A DNA stretch of 45,951 nt from Promethearchaeum sp. (GTDB lineage Archaea > Asgardarchaeota > Lokiarchaeia > Sigyniarchaeales > Promethearchaeaceae). The notes beneath the pieces are model-generated. The model made no database searches. It was not told the origin of the DNA and was given only the letters and a program-made list of their open reading frames with translations. A program made the position numbers and the translations under genes. The DNA lies in assembly GCA_030612265.1 (NCBI GenBank), contig JAUWOE010000003.1, positions 1-45,951 on the forward strand, given 5' to 3'. This document shows positions 17,595 through 25,755 of this stretch, in pieces (position 1 is the first letter of the stretch; every line of letters starts with the position of its first letter).

Positions 17595-18068
17595 TTGGCC
17601 AACGAAGTAATTGACCAACCAGAGAATCATCCAGACATTGATACAGCAGTAGATTGTGTGTTTGAACCCTTCATTTTAGGGATTTTCTGTAATTGGTGTA
17701 CATATACCGGCTGCGATCAAGCAGGGACCTCTCGAATGCAACGACCAGCAAATTTACGCGTAATGCGCGTAATGTGTTCCGGAAGAGTTGAACCTGCAAT
17801 GGTGTTAAAAGCATTAAAAAGTGGGGCCGATGGGATATTAATTGGAGCTTGTCACATTGGGGATTGTCATTATGTGAGTGGAAATCATAAAACTGTGCGT
17901 CGAATCCCATTGATTTCAAAATTTATCAAACAATTCGGAATTGATCCAAACAGAATTTGGTTGAGGCATATATCTGCAAGTGAAGGGGTAGAACTTACAG
18001 AAATCGTTCATGAATATGTTAACATTCTTAAAAAAATAGGTCCAAATTCCTTTAAGAAAAAGAAGTAA
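17595..18068 (+). CDS. mvhD: MvhD-type hydrogenase/Hdr linker iron-sulfur subunit
   Basis: A 157-aa MvhD family protein. It has the Cys pattern FCNWCTYTGCDQAG near the N-terminus and RVMCSGRVEP and GACHIGDCHY later, which bind a [2Fe-2S] cluster. In methanogens MvhD connects a hydrogenase or formate dehydrogenase to HdrA; here no hydrogenase is in view and the likely donor is the NuoEFG-like module. The start is TTG at 17595, two bases after the hdrA stop, with aggagagg (17581-17588) as ribosome-binding site. All cysteines are encoded as Cys, although the homologue VhuD/MvhD carries Sec in some methanogens. Confidence 0.9.
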   Translation: MANEVIDQPENHPDIDTAVDCVFEPFILGIFCNWCTYTGCDQAGTSRMQRPANLRVMRVMCSGRVEPAMVLKALKSGADGILIGACHIGDCHYVSGNHKTVRRIPLISKFIKQFGIDPNRIWLRHISASEGVELTEIVHEYVNILKKIGPNSFKKKK

Positions 18069-18069
18069 T

Positions 18070-18154
18070 AATACGAAAGTGAAATTGGTCCAATTTTGTC
18101 TGAATTTATTGAAAAGTACGGAGATCAGTGCGAAGATTAGGTGAAGATGAGTGA
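18070..18154 (+). pseudogene. degraded copy of the 38-aa small ORF
   Basis: 85 bases that match 3226-3311 with six substitutions and one deleted base. The copy lacks a start codon, and the missing base at the cagtgg/cagtg position breaks the frame after Gly-Asp-Gln. It starts directly after the mvhD stop. It shows a past duplication between the two ends of the redox island. Confidence 0.65.
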
Positions 18155-18382
18155 TTCTATTCGTTTGATAAATAAAAATTTCTCTATATTCCATCGTTAA
18201 TCGTCAATTTTTAATTTATAATGTTTAAGCATTTCATAAGAAAATATTTTAACTTTAAAGAACCACATTTAAGTGCATTTTCTGATAACTATTATTTGAT
18301 TATTTTTTTTATAGATCAATTTACTAAAAAATTGCGTCAAAATTGCGTAAACTCTATTAAAAATATAAGATGTGAATTAAAA

Positions 18383-18757
18383 ATGGATATATATAAATGT
18401 AAACATTGTGACGAGGCATGGGATAAAATATTTGAAGGTACCACTTGTGATGAAGAAGGTTGTGCCTGTAATGATATGATCCAACTCGAAGAAAAAACCG
18501 CCGACTTTAAAAATGAAAAACACGTGCCTTTTGTTAAGAAAACTGATAATGGCATTAAAGTAACCGTTGGTTCAGCAGCATTACACCCAATGGTAGCCGA
18601 TCATTGGATTACAATGATTGAAGTAATCGATGGAAATATGGTATATCGAAAATATTTAAAACCTGGTGATCAACCCGAGGCAGAATTTCCAACAAATAAT
18701 GTGAATGTGAAAGCCCGAGAGTATTGTAATAAACACGGTCTATGGGCAAATAAATAA
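18383..18757 (+). CDS. dfx: desulfoferrodoxin / superoxide reductase
   Basis: A 124-aa superoxide reductase reducing superoxide to hydrogen peroxide in anaerobes. The catalytic iron site is complete: His47 in EKHVP, His68 and His74 in HPMVADHW, Cys115 and His118 in CNKHGLW. The N-terminal part has CKHC (6-9) and further Cys at 22, 27 and 29, resembling but not identical to the desulforedoxin CxxC...CC site, so centre I may be altered. The frame is open back to 18221, but ATG 18383 matches the family start. Rubrerythrin follows 21 bases later, so the pair forms an oxidative-stress operon. Confidence 0.9.
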   Translation: MDIYKCKHCDEAWDKIFEGTTCDEEGCACNDMIQLEEKTADFKNEKHVPFVKKTDNGIKVTVGSAALHPMVADHWITMIEVIDGNMVYRKYLKPGDQPEAEFPTNNVNVKAREYCNKHGLWANK

Positions 18758-18778
18758 TTAAATAATAAAGTGATTAAT

Positions 18779-19282
18779 ATGACTAAATCTGAAGACGATT
18801 TAATGGCTGCATTTGCTGGCGAAAGTCAAGCAAATAGAAAATACTTGGCATTTTCAAAAGTAGCAGATAAAGATGGTTTAAAACAAATAGCAAGAGTTTT
18901 TCGAGCTGCTGCCGCTGCAGAAACTGTTCATGCGCATAATCATCTGCGCGCTTGGGGGGGAATAAAAACAACCGTTGAAAATGTAAAAGAAGCAATTGAA
19001 GGTGAGCATTATGAGTTCACAAAGATGTATCCTGAGATGTTAGAACATGCTAAACAAGACGGAAATAAGAAAGCTGAACTTTCATTTAATTATGCAAACG
19101 AAGTTGAGAAAATTCACCACAAATTATACACGGATGCTTTAGCTGCTGCAGAAAAGGGTGAAGATTTGCCCGATAAAAAGATGTCTGTTTGCCCAGTATG
19201 TGGATTTACTGTTGAAGGTGAAATCCCAGAAGTGTGTCCAATCTGTGGTGCTAAAGGGGAAACTTTCATTTTAATTGAGTAA
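18779..19282 (+). CDS. rbr: rubrerythrin
   Basis: A 167-aa rubrerythrin. The N-terminal four-helix di-iron domain shows AFAGESQANRKY, AAAAETVHAHNH and the later ANEVEKIHHKLY with Glu/His ligands; the C-terminal rubredoxin-like domain shows CPVCG and CPICGAKGE. It reduces hydrogen peroxide to water with electrons from a rubredoxin or NAD(P)H oxidoreductase. It probably completes the pathway begun by the superoxide reductase just upstream. ATG 18779 is preferred over the GTG at 18770 because MTKSEDDLMAAFAGE matches family starts. Confidence 0.95.
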   Translation: MTKSEDDLMAAFAGESQANRKYLAFSKVADKDGLKQIARVFRAAAAAETVHAHNHLRAWGGIKTTVENVKEAIEGEHYEFTKMYPEMLEHAKQDGNKKAELSFNYANEVEKIHHKLYTDALAAAEKGEDLPDKKMSVCPVCGFTVEGEIPEVCPICGAKGETFILIE

Positions 19283-19299
19283 TTGAAAAATTGAGTAAA

Positions 19300-19330
19300 A
19301 TTTTTCTTTTTTTCTTTTTTCTATATTTTT
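19300..19330 (+). terminator. T-rich terminator after rubrerythrin
   Basis: Shortly after the rubrerythrin stop come runs tttttctttttttctttttt, the oligo-T type of archaeal termination signal. There is no convincing hairpin before it. Confidence 0.4.
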
Positions 19331-19336
19331 AATAAA

Positions 19337-19879
19337 ATGAATGTAAAGATTCGAAAAGCAGTTGTTACTGATACCAAAGAAATTGTAACTATTAATATAA
19401 AAACTTGGAAAATCGCGTATAAAGGAGTTATTCCCCAAGCTCATCTGGATTCTCTTTCAATCAATGACAAGATCCCAAGATGGGCGGAGACCATTAACAA
19501 TTTGAAGGAAAATAGGAAGGAAATTTTTGTTGCCGAGATTTCTAATTTAAAAGGAAAAGAACTTGTAGGGTTTTCACTAGGTGGTCCAAGCCATTTTGAG
19601 GATTTTAAGATTGATGGAGATTTACACGCTATTTACGTTCTTCCAAAATACTGGAGACAAGGAATAGGAACACTGCTTTTCAATTCTATAATTAAGTATT
19701 TTCTAAATATGAAATATAAAACTATGATAATTTGGGCTTTAAAAGATAATTCTGCATGTAATTTCTATAAAAAACTGGGAGGTATACCAAAATTTCATAA
19801 AACTCTCACTTATTGCGGAAAAGAATTGGATGCTCTGGGTTTCTTCTGGAATAATCTCTCCGATCAGTATAAATTCTAA
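19337..19879 (+). CDS. GNAT-family N-acetyltransferase
   Basis: A 180-aa acetyltransferase of the GNAT fold. The acetyl-CoA loop is seen in HAIYVLPKYWRQGIGTLLF (Q/RxxGxG/A type) and the C-terminal motif in ALKDNSACNFYKKLGG. The substrate is not known. The end, KELDALGFFWNNLSDQYKF, is notable because two degraded copies of the same end occur downstream at 22431-22493 and 24273-24311, indicating that this gene was once multiplied in the region. It follows the rubrerythrin terminator and so probably has its own promoter. Confidence 0.85.
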   Translation: MNVKIRKAVVTDTKEIVTINIKTWKIAYKGVIPQAHLDSLSINDKIPRWAETINNLKENRKEIFVAEISNLKGKELVGFSLGGPSHFEDFKIDGDLHAIYVLPKYWRQGIGTLLFNSIIKYFLNMKYKTMIIWALKDNSACNFYKKLGGIPKFHKTLTYCGKELDALGFFWNNLSDQYKF

Positions 19880-20027
19880 CATTTTGCTATCATCATCGAA
19901 AAAGTATAATCTGGTATCGATTGTGCAATCCTTTAAATTTTTGAACTAATGACGAATTTGTTAATAACCAAAAACGTTAAATAGTAAATTCACCGAATTG
20001 TGACATTGATTTATCCAAAATTCAAAC

Positions 20028-22367
20028 ATGATCAACATGAAAAAAACTAAAAAATTCTTACATGTGCTTACTGCAGTCTTCATTATAGGAACCTTCTTTT
20101 TTGCTATCTATTCATCAATGGGACTTGAATTAAATTCCAATGATTTTCAAATATTAAATGAAAAGGAAGATATTGAGAAAGTATCTTTTCAAGATCCTAA
20201 ATCATCAACTTTATTAAATATTACAGAAACTGGAAGTATTTTTAATGATTATTCAAAAAATGTAGTGATAGTTGGAACAACTGCTTATATCGCAGATAGA
20301 GATATTGGCCTAAAAATAGTTGATATTTCCGATCCATCTACCCCAAAAAAAATAGGGCAGTTTAATAGTTTATATTCAGTTACAGATGTTTTTGTATATG
20401 GTTCTTATGCATACATAAATGATTTTGGTTTAAAAATTATAGACATATCAAATGCATCGGCACCCTTCGAAGTAGGATGCTTTAATTATACTGGGGGGTA
20501 TTGGAGAGATTTTTATATATCTGGCTCGTATGGTTTTATAGTTTTATCCAACATTGGTTTAAAAATTATTGATATATCAAATGTATCAGCACCCTTCGAA
20601 GTAGGACAATTTGATTATGATGGAAATCAAGAATATGTCTATGTTTCCGATTCATATGCGTACTTAGTTGATGATGAATATGGTTTGAAAATTATAGATA
20701 TATCAAATGTTTCTGCACCCTACGAAGTTGGGGAGTTTAAATATGATGGACACCCATCATACGTTTATGTTTCTGGTAATTATACATACTTGGCTGATTA
20801 CTATTATGGACTAACTATTCTCGATACATCAAATGTATCTGCACCTTTCCTAATAGGACGTAATGGTCATGAGGGATATAAACATTCTCTTTATGTATCC
20901 GATTCTTATGCATATATTCCTGATTATTATAATGGTATGGTAATATTCGATATCAACGATCCTTATGCACCTTTAGAACTAGGAAGTTATTATAGAGAGG
21001 ACATTTATTTCGTAGGAGTTTATGTATCTGGTTCTTATGCATATCTTTCGGCCGAAACTAATGGAATATTAATTATAGATGTTTCAAATCATTCTGCTCC
21101 CTCAAAAGTCGGACAATATGGTAAAACAGGAGAAATTGTAGATGTTTATGTTTTAGGTTTTTATGCATACTTGTTGGATAGTTTTGGTACTTTAATAATT
21201 GTCGATATCTCCAACCCATCTAAGCCTTTTGTAGCAGATGATTTTAAAACCCATGAAATTGCCCATGAAGTTTATGTATATGGATCTTACGCTTATATAG
21301 CTAACGATATTAAAGGGTTAAAGATTTTAGATATCTCAAATGCATCTGCACCCTACGAAATAGGATCTTTCGATGATGGTGGATGTGTAATGGCCGTATC
21401 CGTTCGAAATTCTTATGCCTACGTGGCAGATTCTCTTGATGGGTTTAAAATTTTAGACATCTCCAATCCTTCTGCACCCTACATAGTAGGATCTATTATT
21501 GATGATGGTCCTGCAAAGGATATTTATATTACAGATAATTGTGCTTATCTTGCGGCTGATGTTGGTGGATTAAAAATTGTCAATATATCCGATCCTTCCA
21601 GCCCAGTCAAAATAGGTCAATACAATGTTGATCGAGATAAATTAAATTGTATTTATAAATTCGGCTCTTATGCTTATGTGGCCGATAGTCTCAATGGTTT
21701 CAGAATTATTGATATTTCTGACTCTTCTGAACCCACCAAAGCAGGAGAATTTAATGATGGTGGAAGATTAAGAGATATTTTTATTTCCAGTTCTTATGCG
21801 TTTGTAGCTGATGGGAGTGATGGTTTGGAGGTTTTTGATATCTCTAATGCTTCTGCACCCTTGAAACTGGAACATATTAATGATTTTGGATATTCCTACA
21901 CCAGATATGCATGGGGTATTCATATTTCAGATAATTATGCTTTCTTGGCAAATGGGAATGACGGTTTTAAAATTTTACATATTGATGGATTAGAGCCTGT
22001 TATAAGAATCACCACTCCTAATAGATTTTCATCATGGAAATCTGACACTTTTAATCAGATCTATTGGGATTACTCTGGAGATATCTCTTTGGTTAATATT
22101 GACTTATATAAGGATGATTCTTTTGAGCAAGCAATTGTTTCTGACCTTTCAAACAACTGTTCTTACAATTGGGAATTACTTTCGGATTTAGAAGGTTCTT
22201 CACAATATCAAATAAGAATAACAGACGCTTTAGATTTAAACATATATCATTCAAGCGATTATTTTGAAATTAATTATACCAGTCCATTATTCACATATAT
22301 TATTATTATGATTTTATTGACAATGATAGGATTTGCGATAGTAATGCACTTTAAAGAGAAATTATAA
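20028..22367 (+). CDS. secreted, membrane-anchored LVIVD-repeat protein
   Basis: A 779-aa surface protein. It has an N-terminal hydrophobic signal (FLHVLTAVFIIGTFFFAIYS) and a C-terminal membrane segment (LFTYIIIMILLTMIGFAIVM) followed by a basic end, so it is anchored in the membrane and exposed outside. In between are about 14 copies of a 40-45 residue unit with the pattern YAY-(V/I)-x6-GLKIIDISN-x-SAP-x-(E/V)-G, the LVIVD repeat expected to form a beta-propeller. Residues near 680-745 (IRITTPNRFSSWKSDTFNQI) look like a Kre9/KNH-type beta-sandwich domain. Function is probably adhesion or cell-surface structure. The ATG at 20037 is an alternative start. Confidence 0.85.
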   Translation: MINMKKTKKFLHVLTAVFIIGTFFFAIYSSMGLELNSNDFQILNEKEDIEKVSFQDPKSSTLLNITETGSIFNDYSKNVVIVGTTAYIADRDIGLKIVDISDPSTPKKIGQFNSLYSVTDVFVYGSYAYINDFGLKIIDISNASAPFEVGCFNYTGGYWRDFYISGSYGFIVLSNIGLKIIDISNVSAPFEVGQFDYDGNQEYVYVSDSYAYLVDDEYGLKIIDISNVSAPYEVGEFKYDGHPSYVYVSGNYTYLADYYYGLTILDTSNVSAPFLIGRNGHEGYKHSLYVSDSYAYIPDYYNGMVIFDINDPYAPLELGSYYREDIYFVGVYVSGSYAYLSAETNGILIIDVSNHSAPSKVGQYGKTGEIVDVYVLGFYAYLLDSFGTLIIVDISNPSKPFVADDFKTHEIAHEVYVYGSYAYIANDIKGLKILDISNASAPYEIGSFDDGGCVMAVSVRNSYAYVADSLDGFKILDISNPSAPYIVGSIIDDGPAKDIYITDNCAYLAADVGGLKIVNISDPSSPVKIGQYNVDRDKLNCIYKFGSYAYVADSLNGFRIIDISDSSEPTKAGEFNDGGRLRDIFISSSYAFVADGSDGLEVFDISNASAPLKLEHINDFGYSYTRYAWGIHISDNYAFLANGNDGFKILHIDGLEPVIRITTPNRFSSWKSDTFNQIYWDYSGDISLVNIDLYKDDSFEQAIVSDLSNNCSYNWELLSDLEGSSQYQIRITDALDLNIYHSSDYFEINYTSPLFTYIIIMILLTMIGFAIVMHFKEKL

Positions 22368-22430
22368 GAGATTTTTCTTCTCAACAATAATAATGAAAAT
22401 TAAGAAAAGGAGCGTTGCTTTCAATTCATT
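22368..22430. other. short spacer before the GNAT remnant
   Basis: AT-rich spacer after the LVIVD gene. Part of it (ggagcgttgctttcaattcatt, about 22409 on) may be the more diverged upstream part of the GNAT remnant that follows. Nothing else is recognised. Confidence 0.3.
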
Positions 22431-22493
22431 AAGAAAGAATTGGATGCTCTGGGCTTCTACTGGGAGAATCTACCAGTTCAATTTAATTTCTAA
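22431..22493 (+). pseudogene. GNAT C-terminal remnant, copy 2
   Basis: Twenty sense codons and a stop reading KKELDALGFYWENLPVQFNF. They correspond to the last residues of the GNAT protein at 19337-19879 (KELDALGFFWNNLSDQYKF). The upstream part of the gene is missing or decayed. It marks a lost paralogue. Confidence 0.65.
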
Positions 22494-22776
22494 TTTTAAT
22501 TACTATTTATATATATAGTCGATGTGGGATTTAAGCATTAAGTTGCGTGTGGGTAGGTGTTTGGGCTTGACTACATATATAGAAGAGTGGTCATAGATAA
22601 AAGGACAACTGTTCGACTTTTTTGACCGAGAAACCATCTTATCTGGTGTAGAAAGAACACAATCAAAAATAACCATGCACATCCGCATAACCACCAACAC
22701 CTAACACCGTAGACCGTGAAAAGTAGTGCAACATGGTCTGTATGATGCAAAGCAATATTTATGGGGAATGTCTAAT
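22494..22776. other. gene-poor stretch with no recognised feature
   Basis: About 280 bases without a gene I can support. A minus-strand frame of 65 codons (22503-22700) is open but has a composition unlike its neighbours and resembles no family I know; the base composition is slightly less AT-rich than around it, so this could be residue of a lost mobile element. Confidence 0.3.
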
Positions 22777-22934
22777 AATACTCCAACTTTTATCTATCAA
22801 AATGGGCTTTAACAAAAGCCCTATTACGAAAGGGTTCACAATCAGTTATACGGATGAAATGTAAACCACCTATTCGGTAATTCGGTAAAAAGTTAGTGTA
22901 TAGTGCCCCTACTAACGCTTAAAATGGCGGAGTA
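22777..22934. repeat. 158-bp direct repeat, copy 1
   Basis: From aatactccaactttt to ggcggagta. It matches 23941-24098 over 158 bases with no gaps and about seven substitutions, five of them G/A. It contains a hairpin GGGCTTT-aaca-AAAGCCC (22804-22821) and the phrase attcggtaattcggtaaaaa. On the minus strand a frame of about 42 codons is open in both copies but its amino-acid changes do not look selected. It could be a non-autonomous mobile element, a structured RNA, or an end of a lost insertion sequence. No terminal inverted repeats or target duplications are evident. Confidence 0.85.
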
Positions 22935-23130
22935 GCAACAACCATACCAAATGTTTATCCTTGACCTACATAAATTAACCTCATTTGCTACAATGCTAAA
23001 ATAAATAAAAATTGTAGAAATCTAACTAAAAACAGGAAAAATACCACCTATTCTCACGGTTTGATATATCAAAATAATAGGTTAGATATCAATGAAATTT
23101 TTTTATTTATGAATTGCTAATAGATTAATC

Positions 23131-23871
23131 ATGGCTGAAAAAATTGAGGGTGAAAATCCCCCTAATGCAAAACCATTGAACACCTTGGTCATTTTTTCGT
23201 TCTTTTTCTATATAGTGCTTATTTTTGGATTGATTATAGTCCTCCCTGCTGGTGATTGGGCATGGGTCGAAGGATGGGCGTATACCTTTTCCTTTGCTCT
23301 CTTAACGGTGATCTATTCTTTAATCATAAATAAGAAGAATCCGGCGGTGATTCGCAACCGGATGAAAACAAAAAAGACAGGTGTTACGAAAGACATCAAG
23401 ACGGAGGCCGAATCGGATAAATGGCTCATGCCAATTGTGGCTATATTTGCCTTCCCCGTGTGGCTGCTTCCCGGTTTTAGTAGGCGGTATGGTTGGATAA
23501 AAATGCCATTACCATTATTTGTTGAAATTATTGGCTTTGTTTTGGTGATTTCTGGGATGGTTTTATTTTATACTGCTCAATATCAGAATGCTTTTGCTTC
23601 AAAATTCTTGGATATCAACGAGGGTCAAAAGTTGATCGATACGGGTTTATATGCTTATGTGCGCCATCCATTATATTCAGGGGTTATGTTATGGTTTATT
23701 GGAACTCCACTAGCCTTAGGCTTCTGGCCTGCAGTCATTCTCGCCATTATAACCGTGTTATTATTTGTTGTCCGCATTAAGTTTGAAGAAGATATGCTCG
23801 TCAAAGGCATGGAAGGCTATGAGGAGTACCGGGTCCGGGTGAAATACAAATTGATCCCTAAATTATTATAA
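23131..23871 (+). CDS. isoprenylcysteine carboxyl methyltransferase-like membrane protein
   Basis: A 246-aa multi-pass membrane protein with about five hydrophobic segments. The C-terminal signature YAYVRHPLYSGVMLWFIGTPLAL followed by FEEDMLVKGMEGYEEYRVRVKY is the SAM-binding and catalytic part of the ICMT / phospholipid-methyltransferase family (RHPxY ... EExxL ... Y..Y). It may methylate a prenylated C-terminal Cys or a lipid head group; the substrate cannot be told. It sits alone between two copies of the 158-bp repeat, in the same orientation for both, so gene plus flanks could move or be duplicated by recombination. Confidence 0.85.
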   Translation: MAEKIEGENPPNAKPLNTLVIFSFFFYIVLIFGLIIVLPAGDWAWVEGWAYTFSFALLTVIYSLIINKKNPAVIRNRMKTKKTGVTKDIKTEAESDKWLMPIVAIFAFPVWLLPGFSRRYGWIKMPLPLFVEIIGFVLVISGMVLFYTAQYQNAFASKFLDINEGQKLIDTGLYAYVRHPLYSGVMLWFIGTPLALGFWPAVILAIITVLLFVVRIKFEEDMLVKGMEGYEEYRVRVKYKLIPKLL

Positions 23872-23940
23872 AAGTAGGATTTTGGGAAATGGTCCGAGTT
23901 AAGTGATTAGTTTCCTCTGAGTTTTTTTTTTTACTTTTTC

Positions 23941-24098
23941 AATACTCCAACTTTTATCTATCAAAATAGGCTTTAACAAAAGCCCTATTACGAAAAGATT
24001 CACAATCAGTTATACGGATGAAATATAAACCACCTATTCGGTAATTCGGTAAAAAATTAGTGCATAGTGCCCCTACTAACGCTTAAAATGGAGGAGTA
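23941..24098. repeat. 158-bp direct repeat, copy 2
   Basis: Same orientation and length as copy 1 (22777-22934), about 96 percent identical by eye, no indels. The hairpin arms here are AGGCTTT and AAAGCCC, so one pair at the base of the hairpin is lost (A-C mismatch). The two copies lie about 1.2 kb apart and bracket the methyltransferase gene. Confidence 0.85.
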
Positions 24099-24129
24099 TT
24101 ATTTGATAATTAAAAAAAAAACTTTACTA

Positions 24130-24210
24130 ATTAAACCATTTAACTGTTCCTTAATAGATTCTAAACCTATTTCTCCCTCAACTACTTCGTACTCTACTTC
24201 AAAATTCACT
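24130..24210 (-). pseudogene. rearranged cold-shock gene remnant
   Basis: On the minus strand, 24151-24210 encodes [16 protein letters not shown], like [15 protein letters not shown] of the intact cold-shock gene next door. 24130-24150 encodes GTVKWFN, which in the intact gene is at the N-terminus. The pieces are therefore in reversed order, as expected if two tandem copies lost the region between them. It is not a working gene. Confidence 0.6.
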
Positions 24211-24272
24211 TAAATCAGACCAATTAGTTTTCTGATGTAAGTTTTTTTTTTCTTCAAGAACAATGGAGACTA

Positions 24273-24311
24273 GACGCTTTGGACTTCTACTGGGAGAATC
24301 TATCTACTTAA
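24273..24311 (+). pseudogene. GNAT C-terminal remnant, copy 3
   Basis: Twelve sense codons and a stop reading DALDFYWENLST, matching the ends of the GNAT gene and of remnant copy 2 (DALGFYWENL). The rest of the gene is gone. Confidence 0.5.
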
Positions 24312-24447
24312 TATTAATTATAAGTAAGATAAGTAGGAAAAAACTAAAAATAAATCCACCCCAATAGGGTAAATCTCAGGGGCATTGTAATGCCATACAT
24401 TCAATCTAAAATTTCAGCACAAATATTTTATTACTAATACTTAAATC

Positions 24448-24699
24448 TTAATAATTATTTCTTCTATTTCGAGGTTGATAAGGTGCTTTCTTAGTTACTG
24501 TAACATTCTTTGCTTCTAAGCCCTTCTCGCCTTCTACTACTTCATATTCTACTTCATCGTTCTCATTCAAGGTAGCAAATTCGTTTTCCTGAATTTGAAT
24601 TGCGCTGTAATGAACGAAAACGTCTTTTTCTCCTTCAGCAGGAGTGATAAAACCAAAACCTTTACGACCATTAAACCATTTAACTGTACCGTTAGCCAT
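24448..24699 (-). CDS. csp: cold-shock domain protein
   Basis: An 83-aa CspA-type nucleic-acid-binding protein. RNP1-like KGFGFI and RNP2-like VFVHYSAI motifs are both present, with the usual N-terminal GTVKWFN. After the core it has a short basic tail ([14 protein letters not shown]) likely to bind RNA. It would act as an RNA chaperone. It is about 150 bases downstream of iscU on the same strand, so it may be on the same transcript or separate. A broken copy lies at 24130-24210. Confidence 0.93.
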   Translation of the reverse strand: MANGTVKWFNGRKGFGFITPAEGEKDVFVHYSAIQIQENEFATLNENDEVEYEVVEGEKGLEAKNVTVTKKAPYQPRNRRNNY

Positions 24700-24850
24700 T
24701 TTATTTCAAACCGTTTTTTAACAATTTTCAAATAAAGTAAAAAATTGAGTTTTCACTTAATTTATAACTTTACTCAAGTGATGTTAAATTTTCCTTTAAA
24801 AAAAAGTTTATCATTATAAATGAAAAAAAATGAAAAATAAAGCAAAAAAA

Positions 24851-25678
24851 TCAAAGAGGGATATCATCGGAACATTCGGTTGTGCTTGGAATAGTTAAAA
24901 GTTCGGGAATAATAACCGCATCAACAAAAAGTTCATATTTATCTTCTTCATCGAGATCTAAGATCTTTACTTTTTCCACTTCGCCTTCTCCGAGAATTTC
25001 CAAGAGTTTTGCTTCATATAGTAGTTTTACATCAGAACGGAGAAGTTTCTTTCTTAAATCGTTGTCACTCTTTATTTCTTTTTCAAGAGTTAATAAAATT
25101 ACCCGTCCAGTATGTTTAGTTAATTCTAGGGCAATTTCGATGGAAATATCTCCTTTGAATAATACTAAAACCCGCTGATCTTTATAATCGGAATAATTTT
25201 TGACTTGATATGAGACTCCTTTTCCGATATAATCGATTTCACCTTTAATAACATTAGTTTGGGGTTTTATTTCTGACATTGGAGAATTTTCTTTATTATA
25301 ATTTCCTGCGCGGTAATTTCGGATGGCTTCATGAAGAGCGTCAGCTGCTAGATTGCTGCAATGCATTTTAATTGGTGGTAAACCGTCTAATTTGTTTGCA
25401 ACATCCTTTCTTGTTACTTTCAATGCTTGTTCGAGTGATAATCCTTTTACCATTTCTGTTGTCATTGATGATGTGGCGACAGCAGATCCACAACCGAAAG
25501 TTTGGAATTTGATATCTTCGATCACATCATTTTCAACTTTGATATACATTTCCATTATATCACCACATGTAGGGTTTCCAACTCTTCCGCTGGCGACATT
25601 ACGGCCGTCTAAAGTCCCAACATTTCTCGGGTTCTTAAAATGGTCTAGTACTTTTTCCGAATAGTTTGTTGATTTCAT
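24851..25678 (-). CDS. iscU: IscU scaffold fused to a thioredoxin-reductase-like domain
   Basis: A 275-aa protein. Residues 1-125 are IscU: cluster ligands C38, C63 and C107 and the Asp40 next to the first Cys are all present (GNPTCGD, FGCGSA, KMHCSNL). Residues 145-265 resemble the NADPH-binding Rossmann part of thioredoxin reductase: GKGVSY (152-157), then VLVLFKGDISIEIALELTKH, a following strand and KLLEILGEGEVEKVKI. The CxxC that normally follows GKGVSY is absent (QVKN) and the GGGDSA loop reads FKGDIS, so redox activity and NADPH binding are doubtful. It follows iscS on the minus strand. Normal IscU is about 125-150 aa, so the second half is an addition. Confidence 0.85.
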   Translation of the reverse strand: MKSTNYSEKVLDHFKNPRNVGTLDGRNVASGRVGNPTCGDIMEMYIKVENDVIEDIKFQTFGCGSAVATSSMTTEMVKGLSLEQALKVTRKDVANKLDGLPPIKMHCSNLAADALHEAIRNYRAGNYNKENSPMSEIKPQTNVIKGEIDYIGKGVSYQVKNYSDYKDQRVLVLFKGDISIEIALELTKHTGRVILLTLEKEIKSDNDLRKKLLRSDVKLLYEAKLLEILGEGEVEKVKILDLDEEDKYELFVDAVIIPELLTIPSTTECSDDIPL

Positions 25679-25755
25679 TTTTTTTCTTCCATTTTTTTAA
25701 TTGTTATTTTTTTTTATTTGATTTGATTATTTCCATAATAATTTTGATTAAACTC

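Noticed and set aside
18221-18382. N-terminal extension of the superoxide reductase
   Set aside because: The 54 extra residues are hydrophobic and AT-driven, do not match the family, and ATG 18383 gives the standard N-terminus.
22503-22700. 65-aa minus-strand ORF as a gene
   Set aside because: No family resemblance, no ribosome-binding site, and it sits in a decayed region; it is more likely chance or remnant.
22777-22934. 158-bp repeat as a short protein-coding gene on the minus strand
   Set aside because: The open frame of about 42 codons lacks a start in either copy, and most differences between copies change the amino acid, so there is no sign of protein selection.
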